Assembly: GCA_001430745.1 (NCBI GenBank)
Contig: KQ481977.1
Location: 761,614 to 772,550, forward strand
Direction: 5' to 3'
DNA length: 10,937 nt
DNA from: Auxenochlorella pyrenoidosa
Taxonomy: Eukaryota > Chlorophyta > Trebouxiophyceae > Chlorellales > Chlorellaceae
Shown: one piece after another, positions 1 to 7,300 of the stretch
Position numbering within the stretch: the stretch's first letter is position 1
How the letters are laid out: each line of letters starts with the position of its first letter
Notes under the pieces: model-generated
What the model saw: only the letters and a program-made list of their open reading frames with translations
Databases searched by the model: none
Told to the model about the DNA's origin: nothing
Program-made: the position numbers and the translations under genes

Positions 1-931
1 TCGGCGCACCCCCGCGGCCTCGGCTCCGGCTGGCGCTCGGTGCTGGCGGCGCTGGCGCTGGCGGCCGGCGACGCCTCCCCCACGGTTGTGGGCCAGGCGC
101 TGGATGCCCTGCAGCCTGTGGTGGAGGCTCTGTACAGGCCCGGCGGGCACACCCTGCTGCGGTGGGTGGGAGGAGGGTTGTTAGGCGCGCTGGCAGGCAG
201 CCCTGGGGCTGGCTCGCGCTGCCGCCTGGCTGCCAGCCCCTGCTGGTGCTGGCTCTGAGGAATGGTGAGCCGGACCTGGTCTTAGCGGCGCGCTGGCAGG
301 CCAACCATTCCTGGCTGGCACTAAGCGATGCCCCTGTGCCGGCAACGTCGTGTGCTGCGCTGCAGGGAGAGCGTGCAGGCTGTCCTGGTGGGAGTGGAGA
401 ACCCGCACGGCTTTGAGGAGCTGAGCATCGGGGCCCTGTACCTCTTTCAGGCGCGCCCCACAGGGTGCCAGGCACCCGACTGTGCGCCCTGGTCAAGCAT
501 GCCCTTTCGCAACCCCTGGCCCCTGTCACTGCTGCCGGGCTGCTGCTGCAACCCCCGGCCACCCTGCCTGCTGGGCCTGGCGGCCTGCACAGGACACGGT
601 GCACCACTGGCGCACGACCTTGCCTTCTGGGCGCAAACCTGCCGTGCCACGCCCGCCCCTGCTTGCAGGCGCTGGGCCGGCGGTTGGAAGAAGCAGTGGA
701 GGCAGGGCTGGCGGAGGAGGCAGAGCTCTCCCTCGTCCAGGAGGCCTCGTCCTCAGCTGCGGCAGCGCTGAGCAGCCCGCGCAGCCCGCCAGCTGCTTCC
801 GGGCCGCTTTTGGAGCAGGGGCGGCAAGGCGGGGAGCAGCAGCAGGAGCAGCAGCAGAGGCAGCAGGGCGCAGCTGGGGACGAGCAGGGGCTCAGGGACA
901 GCAGCAGCCAGCAGTTGCAGCAGCCGCCTGT

Positions 932-972
<41 letters not shown>

Positions 973-3136
973 CCGATGCAGCCAGCAGCGCGTGGCAGGC
1001 CCTGCTGGTGCCGCTGGCAGCGGTGGCACGGGTGGATGCGCGGCCGCGAGCGGCAGACACCGCCGCGGCGGTGCTGTTCAGCGTGTGCAAGGCGCACTGC
1101 GGCGGCCTGTCCCCGCAGCAGTGGCTGCGCCTGTACCAGAGCGTGCTGCACCCGCTGCTGGGCCTGCCAGCAGAGGACAGCGCGTATGCTGCGCGCATGG
1201 ACAGCGCGCACATGCTGCTGCCACCGAGCACGCCCTTGGCAGCGGCTGCGCCTGGGCTCGCCCCTGCAGACGGCGGCGGCGGCGGGGGGGAGGAGGCGCA
1301 CATGCGGCGGTGGACTTCTGCCTCGGGCGCTGGCTGGGGGGCTGGCGAGGGCGAGGCTCTGCCCGCTGCCGTGCCTGCTGCGCTCAGCTTTGAGGGCCTG
1401 GACAGGTGAGGTATCATGCCGCCCTTGGGCAGCTTATATTTAACTGGTCTGTGCCTAGGCCTGGAAGAAGCAGCCAATGGGACATTTTGCGGAGCCTGCC
1501 ATCCCATGCCAGGGCGCAACACCGGCGGCAGCAACCCTGGCCGCGCCGTCGTGTGCTTTGTGGCCGCAGGCTGGAGCGCCATGCGTCGGCGCACATGCCA
1601 GACCTCTGGGAGCTCATGTTGGAGGGGCAGCCTGCGAGCGGCAGCAGCAGCGCGCCCGCCGCAGCCCGGCGCCTGCAAGCGCTGCTGCAGCCCGCGCTGG
1701 CGCTGCTGCAGCAGTACATAAACTTCCCTTCCGAGTCGGCGGCTGTGCTGGGCGTGAACCAGCTGCACAGCCTGCTGCAGGCGGCGTCAGTCGCGCTCGG
1801 GTCGGATGGCTGGCAGGCTGCTTTGCATGCCCTGGACGCGCTGTGCCTGGCCGACCCCTGGCGGCCAGAGTCTGAGGGCTCTCGCGACGGCACACCAGGC
1901 AGCGGCAGCAACGGCGGCAGCCTGCTGGCAGCGGCGGCCGCCGCCGAGGCCATCCGGCGGCGCAGCCGGCTGGCGGTGCTGCTGCAGCGCGTGCTCGATT
2001 CTCTGCTGGAGCAGCAGGGGCAGGCCCTCCCGGGCGGCATCCAGCTGCAGCTGCTCGACCTGCTGCACCGAACTGTGCTGGCTGCGGCAGAGTCAAACAG
2101 CAATGCTGGCCGCCGGCTGGCAACGGAGCATGCGTTGGTGGCGGGCGCCGCCGCTGCTGCCCAGGCCCGCCTGTCCACGGGGGCCAAGTGGGCGGGGGCC
2201 GGTGGCGGCGCGGCCTGGATGCTGGCTGCAGACGCCACTGGCGGCGCGGCGGCTGCCGGCGACGCGACCCCCTTGTGGGCCGCCACGCCACCGCCGGCAG
2301 CAGACGACGCAGAGGCAGGGCCCCTGGCTGGCGGGGCTGCCATCCCAGAGTGGGAGCAGCTGCGCCCAGCGCTTGTGCGGCAGGAGGCCGAGGGCGGCCG
2401 CCTGTACATTGCGGCCCTGCAGCGGTGCGTCGCGGCTGCTTGCGGCGGCGGCGGTGGCGGCAGCGGGCTGGCAGCCGAGTGTGAGGCCCGGCTGGCGGCC
2501 TTCTGCCTGTGGGTGGTGTCGCGCGCTGCCGACCGCGTGGCGCAGCAGGGCGGCGCCAGCGACGGCGACGGCGCTGCAGCGGCAGCCCCCGAGGGGAGCC
2601 CGGGGGCGGTGCTGGCGGCAGCCACGGCAGCGGGCAGCCCGGGCCCGGCGTTGCCTGGCAACGGCGCGGCGCCCAATCCTGCAGACCAACCGTGGGAGGA
2701 CGCCGTCAGGTGCGCCGAGCGGGAGCACTTGCAGCAGCAGGGGTGGTTTGACAGTCTGCCTGGCGCCGCGCAGCTGCTGCTGGCCTGCTGTCTGTGCTAC
2801 CTTGCCTGCTGGCTGCGCCACTCAATCGACGGCGCGCTGGGAACTCCCATGCAATCGCATCACCTCCTATCACTGCCCAGCCAGTCTTGGCACAGGCGTG
2901 CATGGCTGAAGCTGTCGCTTCTCTCGCCCCTGCCCTGGCGCAGGGCCCCGCTTGTGGACGCGGCCCTGCGGGCCTTTGCGGGGCTCAGCCCGGCGGCCTG
3001 GGCGGCGCAGCAGGGCGCCGCCTTCCCGCACCTTGCCCGCCTCGTCTGCTCCCCCAGCCGGCCGCTGCGCAAGTCGCTGCAGGCGCTGCTGCGCGGCCAG
3101 GTGCCCCCCTGCCTGGCCGCCGATGCACGCAGCTGA
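1..3136 (+). CDS. BIG-type Sec7 ARF guanine-nucleotide exchange factor, C-terminal part (5' end outside window)
   Basis: Proposed exons are 1-161, 366-450, 669-1405, 1570-2709 and 2944-3136, giving 771 codons and a TGA stop, all in phase. BIG proteins activate ARF GTPases at the trans-Golgi/endosome by GDP-GTP exchange. The catalytic Sec7 domain is upstream of the window; what is seen is the HDS region after it. Residues 9-13 read SGWRS, the conserved start of the HDS2 block in plant and animal BIG. Exons 2-3 give a segment resembling the plant stretch around AIALLRICEDRLAEG. Residues 191-230 contain a DPRP-like motif (VDARPRAADTAAAVLF) typical of HDS3. About 595-640 resembles the plant LRLENESYQICLTFL block, and the C-terminus (from RAPLVDAAL) matches the plant APLVVATLQAI ending. 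Algal extras are a Gln-rich linker (about 110-190) and Ala/Gly-rich inserts. MON2 is a related alternative, but the C-terminal blocks favour BIG. Family call from remembered homologues, not an alignment. Confidence 0.82.
451..668 (+). other. Probable GC-AG intron in the BIG gene
   Basis: The upstream exon ends in CAG at 450 and the intron begins GCGCGC; it ends in TTGCAG at 668. Joining 450 to 669 is phase 0 and gives LYLFQ followed by ALGRRLEEAVEAG, which lines up without gaps with the plant BIG segment AIALLRICEDRLAEG. GT dinucleotides nearby (438, 465) give exon ends in the wrong phase for the 669 acceptor, so a non-canonical GC donor is the best fit. Confidence 0.65.
933..971 (+). repeat. 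(CAG)13 trinucleotide repeat encoding polyglutamine
   Basis: Thirteen uninterrupted CAG codons lie in frame in the third exon of the BIG gene seen here (residues about 171-183 of the fragment). They end a longer Gln-rich stretch, starting near 837, in which CAG is interrupted by GAG, AGG and other codons. The uninterrupted core is a likely length-variable microsatellite. It sits in a linker between conserved HDS blocks, where length change should be tolerated. Confidence 0.97.
2710..2943 (+). other. Stop-free intron of length 3n in the BIG gene
   Basis: The donor is CAG before GTGCGC at 2710; the acceptor follows a pyrimidine-rich run and ends GCGCAG at 2943. The phase-2 junction restores AGG (Arg) and yields DAVRAPLVDAALRAF, matching the plant BIG C-terminal block. 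The intron is 234 bp and has no stop in the coding frame. Retention would therefore insert 78 residues, including a hydrophobic stretch (LLLACCLCYLACWL). I treat it as an intron because the insert interrupts a conserved block. Confidence 0.72.
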
Positions 3137-3173
3137 GCGCTGCACAGGGGAGAAGATGCACCGGCACTTTGAC

Positions 3174-3178
3174 TGTAA
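3174..3178 (+). terminator. TGTAA polyadenylation signal of the BIG gene
   Basis: TGTAA occurs 37 nt after the TGA stop, in a local AT-rich patch. TGTAA is the established green-algal poly(A) signal, with cleavage usually 10-20 nt downstream. The implied 3' UTR is unusually short (about 55 nt). Confidence 0.55.
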
Positions 3179-3266
3179 ATTTTGCCAGGCCTTGTCACAT
3201 TAGAAGCATGGCGGTTGGGGCACCGCAGATCCCAGGTCAGATATGTCAATAGATTGAGACTGGTTT

Positions 3267-3288
3267 GGTGGATGTTCGGTGGATGTTC
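3267..3288 (+). repeat. Perfect 11-bp tandem duplication
   Basis: GGTGGATGTTC occurs twice in direct succession, in the lower-GC DNA after the BIG gene. Two copies only. It could be a simple slippage duplication; no function is apparent. Confidence 0.9.
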
Positions 3289-3646
3289 TGCAATATTTCC
3301 TTCAGGGTTGGCAGGGCAGAAATGGAAGGGAAGCAATTCACGTGATCGGGTCTCTTGACTGCCTGGTGGCACACCGCCTCAGGGCGAGGGCGTAGTTTGC
3401 TGACGTTCTGCACGCTTTGCACCAGCATTTGAGATCCGTTTAAAGCCCGTGCCACACTCAAAAGCCCAAGGCCTTGCCGTGGCAAAGCCGCATCAAAAGG
3501 ATTTGAACATTCTTTGGCCCTGAGGATTCGTGTTGCATTCCTGTTTCCGTGATGCGCTCATGCATCTGTGTTGCACGCAAGACGATTCCATGCTGCTAAA
3601 CATGCTCATTCGCCGACCACAGCCTGCTATGATTCCTGAAGCATGT

Positions 3647-3676
3647 GCCTGCAAGCTTCTGCTGAAAGCTGCAGGC
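3647..3676. other. Bulged hairpin in intergenic DNA
   Basis: GCCTGC (3647-3652) pairs with GCAGGC (3671-3676) and AGCTT (3654-3658) with AAGCT (3666-3670). This is an 11-bp stem with one bulged A and a 7-nt loop. It could be chance or part of an untranslated RNA; there is nothing else to assign a role. Confidence 0.5.
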
Positions 3677-4359
3677 AGATGGCTGTGCGGTGGCCCGGCA
3701 CTAGTGCAGGGCCGCATGCAGTGGTGTTCCCCCCTCGGGGATAAGACCTGGGCTACCTAATCCAAGCAACACCAGTTCATAAGATGGCAAGGTGCACGCC
3801 ATTTAGCCCTGTCTTGTTCACTATGAATGTGGAACGCCAGGTATGTGGCCGGCAAGGGCGCAAGATGCGCACGGAATGGGCGCTGGCGGGGCAAAGCCGG
3901 CGCTGGCTGGAACGGAAAGCCTGTGGCCGATCGCCAAGGCATTGCAGTCTTCGGTCGACTGCTGCTCGTATTCCGAGCATCAGGCAAGGTTTGTGGGCTT
4001 GGCTTAGACGCTTAGACACCCTATCGCCACGGGAGAACTCCCGCGGCCCATTGGATGTATTCAACTCCCACCTGGTGATCTGTGCCACAGAGAGCGACCA
4101 GAGGTGAGAGCCGCGCCCGGCCGGCTCTGCTGAAAACCCTCGTGGCTTTTTGTCGTTTCAAGGGGCCTGCCTGCACTGTGATAGACGCTCCCGACCTCAG
4201 AAACAGACCCACCAGCAGCCATTCCGCACCGCTGCGTCCTGCCGCCCCTGGCCGCCGCCGCTCCCGCCAGCTTGCAAGACCCCCAGTCTAAGCCCGGCTC
4301 AGCGGCAGCGTCCCCTGGTATCTGCGCTTTGGCCCTGCGCAGGCGGGCAGATCGCCGCT

Positions 4360-7300
4360 ATGGCGACCCTGGAAGTGGAGGTTGTGCCCTCAGAGGAGCA
4401 CCCAGGGTTCTTTGCCGTCCAGCTGCGGCTGGATGGCGGGGAGCCGCAAGAGCTGGCGCCTCTGGAAGAGCCTGTGGCCAACGTGCGTCCCGCAGCTGCG
4501 GCTGCCGGCTGCGGGTTGGGGCGCTTAACCTGCCAGGGTGTCGCCAGGAGGCCAGGCAGCCCGCGTCGCCGTGCCCGCCGCCTGCCCGCGTGACGTGGCG
4601 GGCCTTGGCTGCAGCCGCCACCTCGCCGCCTCCCGCCCCCCCCACCCCACCCCACCCCACCCCCACCCCCCACCTCCCCACCCCCCTCCACACTGCAGCA
4701 CATTGCCGACGTGCTGCGCCTCAAGCTGGCCATCGACGCGGGGGCGCCGCCGCTCAGCCAGGTGGCGCTCTCCCGGAACCTCGATGAGTTTCAAGACATG
4801 CTGGCCGACCTGCGGGCTGAAACCATCGAGTCGGGTGGGGGGGGGGCGCTGCCCGGCGGCCAGCCTGACACCCAGCTCCTGCGCTGCCGCGGATCCCAGC
4901 CAGCGAGCCTGCCAGCCCGCTGTTGCGAACGCAGCTGGGCGCCGAGCCGCGTGCGCTCCGAGGGCCCCTGCCCGCCCCGCCTATGTCCACCCCGCACCTC
5001 GGCTGGGCCCCCAGCTTGGCCCCCACCATGGCGCAGCACTCAGCTCGGTTGCCGCTGCCTACCTATCCCTGGGCATGCAGTCATGGAAACCATGGCTGCC
5101 GCGGCGGCCGGAGACGGCGGCGGCGAGGGCAGCGAGGGAGGGGCAGAGGTCAACCAGCGCCCGGCCGCAGCGCCGTCAGGCGCGGGGGCAGGGGAAGCAG
5201 CCGTCGGGGCAGCGGGCAGCGGCGCCGGGGGCAGCGCCGACGCGGTGGCCACAGACGGCGACAGCGTGGTGCCGGAGGAGCGGCAGCCGCACCCGCCACC
5301 GGCACCTGCTGCCGGGGCGCGCCAGGAGGCGTCAGACCAGACAGACGTTCCAATGCACCTGTCGGCCGAGCACACGTCGGTGGAGCAGCCCCGGGAGCAA
5401 CTGCAGCAGGCACAGCGTGCGCAGCAGGGGCCGGGGTCGGCGATGCGCGCACCAGCAGGTTCATGTGAGCGCAGGCAGCAGGGACAGCAGCCGGCGGCGG
5501 CGCAACCGGAGCAGGCGCAGGGGCGGCGGCCGGGCAGGAGGAGGGGCATGGAGGCTGCGGATGCGCGGCTGGCTCGGCAGCTGCAGAATAAGCTGATTGC
5601 CGAGGATCGTCGCGCGGGCAGGCAGCGGCGGGGCGCCGCGCCCGCCGAGGGCACCCTGCAGGCGTGTGCCTGGGGGCCGCCAGGGCCGGGCGAGTGGGGG
5701 CGTCTCGCTCTGACCTTCCCTTGGCTCGGCCCACAAAGGGCGCTTGCCTGGCATGCCGGCCCTCCTCTACGCACAGCCGCGCTGCGTGGCTGCCCTCCCG
5801 CCGCGCGCCCCACCGGCCTGCCTCTGCTCTTGGCGCCGCATGCATACGAGCCGGCAGCCTGCTCCCACCCCTATCGGCCCCTCCTGCAGGAACAGCAGCT
5901 GAAGCCCAGGCTGAAAGCAAGCCATGCGCCGGTCGCGTCGCCGGCGCTGCCCGCGCAGCTGGGCCGCAGCGGCACTGGCACGGCGGCCGGTCGCGGCACG
6001 GCGGCAGGGCGCGTCGTGGGGGGGGGTCCTGGCTCAGATTCGGAAGAGGAAGAGGATGAGGAAGACCGAGCAGAGTTTCGAGGAGTGGCGGCGGCTCGGC
6101 ATGGCGGCGAGCTGCGCTGGCGGGCGGTGATCTCTGCTGTGCTCAGCCAAGACGTGCGCCCAGGCTGCGTGCCGGCTCTCGCCCCGCAGCGCCTGTCTTC
6201 CCTGCCTGCTGGGCTGCTTGCTGGCATGTGCTGGCAAAGCCCTTGCAGCTGCTGTGTGCGCGAGCGCAAGCTGCGTTCCCGGGCGGCAGCAGGGCGCCTG
6301 CTCGGCTCCCTAACACGCCTGCCTGCTCGGCTCCCCAGCCCGCCAGAACCCCGTCCCGCCTGCCGTGCAGGAGCGGCCATCAATGGAGGGGCGCCGGCAC
6401 CACGGCAGGGAGGTGTGCGAGTGCGGCAGCCAGGGGGAGGCTGCGGTGGCTCGAGACCTTGGGCTGCTCTGGTGAGGGGGGCCGCATGGGGGGCCGCCTC
6501 GCCTCGGGCGTGTGTGAACAGCAGCAGCTGCCTGCCTGGGCAGTGCTGCGGCAGTGGCCCGAGGCCGCTCTGTTCCAGCAGGGACCGGCTGGCACACACC
6601 CCACCCAGAAAAGGCGCCGCCTGCCACGGCTCCATGACTGCTTTGCCAAGGGGGCGCGCACAGCGCAGCCTGCACGGCACACAACGTATGCGCGGGCGCC
6701 CCTCTCCGCACGCCCATGGCTTTTGAGCATGGACTGTGGGCTGCGTGAGGGTAGCCCCAGAAACGATCAAGTTGAACACTAACTAAAGCCTGCTTGTTGC
6801 GCCGCTCTGCGCAGGCGTGAGGTCCGGCTGGGCTTCCTGAAGGGCGACCTCAGCTGGCAGGAGGAGGAGTACAACTTTGAGGGGGAGAGGTGGGGGCCCC
6901 CTGCCTGGGTGCGGCGGGTGGGCAGCAGGTGCAACAGCTCTGCCGAGGGGAGAGGTGCAGCCTCGTCCTGAAGGCAGGTGCCCGCGGCCAAAGCCTCCCT
7001 TGCTTGCGGCGGCAGCCTCGCGCAGCAGCAGCTGCCACTGAAGCTCCATGCATGTTGCTTGCCGAGGCAGTGCTGGGCTGCAGTGGACGTTGATGGTTGA
7101 GCCGCCCCTGGCGATCGTGTGCCGGCGCCTGCTGCGCTGCCCTGGGCGCCCCCCGCCCGTCGCCAGCGCCGGCTGCTGCCCCGCCGCGCAAGGCTAAGTG
7201 ACGCTGCTGCTTACCCGCCCCCCTGTGCACCCTGACAGCTACCACGAGCACCTGGACATCATGGGCCCGCTTACAAAGTGCCGCGCCCTGCCAGAGCTGC

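Larger units (their letters stand above)
3179..4359. other. Intergenic region: 3' end of BIG gene, then promoter and 5' UTR of next gene
   Basis: No supported gene on either strand. Open frames here are short, lack coding-like composition, and none joins to an exon. GC content visibly drops between about 3240 and 3650 compared with the flanking exons. It contains an 11-bp tandem repeat (3267-3288), a bulged hairpin (3647-3676) and a short inverted repeat CGGGA-GAAC-TCCCG around 4029-4043. ATTGG, an inverted CCAAT-like pentamer, occurs at 4050-4054, and no convincing TATA box was seen. The sequence just before the next ATG (CCTGCGCAG at about 4335-4342) could be the acceptor of a 5' UTR intron. 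Confidence 0.6.

Noticed and set aside
837..971. CAG-rich array considered as a CRISPR-like repeat or satellite
   Set aside because: It is an in-frame glutamine-coding microsatellite without spacers.
753..1301. Minus-strand frame with a poly-leucine stretch
   Set aside because: It is the antisense image of the CAG tract in the BIG exon; the Leu run is CTG read from the opposite strand.
1406..3136. One uninterrupted 576-residue frame as a single exon or separate gene
   Set aside because: Its first part (1406-1569) is an intron by phase and sequence, and the middle (2710-2943) interrupts a block conserved with plant BIG proteins.
3246..4212. Several minus-strand frames of 60-103 codons between the first two genes
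   Set aside because: They are short, overlap each other, and have no motif, coding-like composition or splice-linked continuation.
5924..6130. Alternative frame over exon 4 giving RKRKRMRK and SFEEWRRLGM
   Set aside because: It is attractive as an NLS, but the frame that joins in phase to exon 3 is the one giving SDSEEEEDEED. The basic stretch is the +1 shadow of the GAA/GAG run.
4711..6726. One uninterrupted 671-residue frame on the + strand
   Set aside because: It crosses good splice sites at 4834/5081, 5661/5890 and 6153. The read-through parts lack coding-like composition, and the 3' end does not connect to the downstream exons. Stop-free length is explained by high GC.
6472..6814. Possible extra exon around 6520-6700 (frame containing QKRRRLPRLHDCF)
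   Set aside because: No acceptor/donor pair keeps the phase-2 junction with a convincing product. Direct joining of 6471 to 6815 restores a Trp codon and a smooth sequence.
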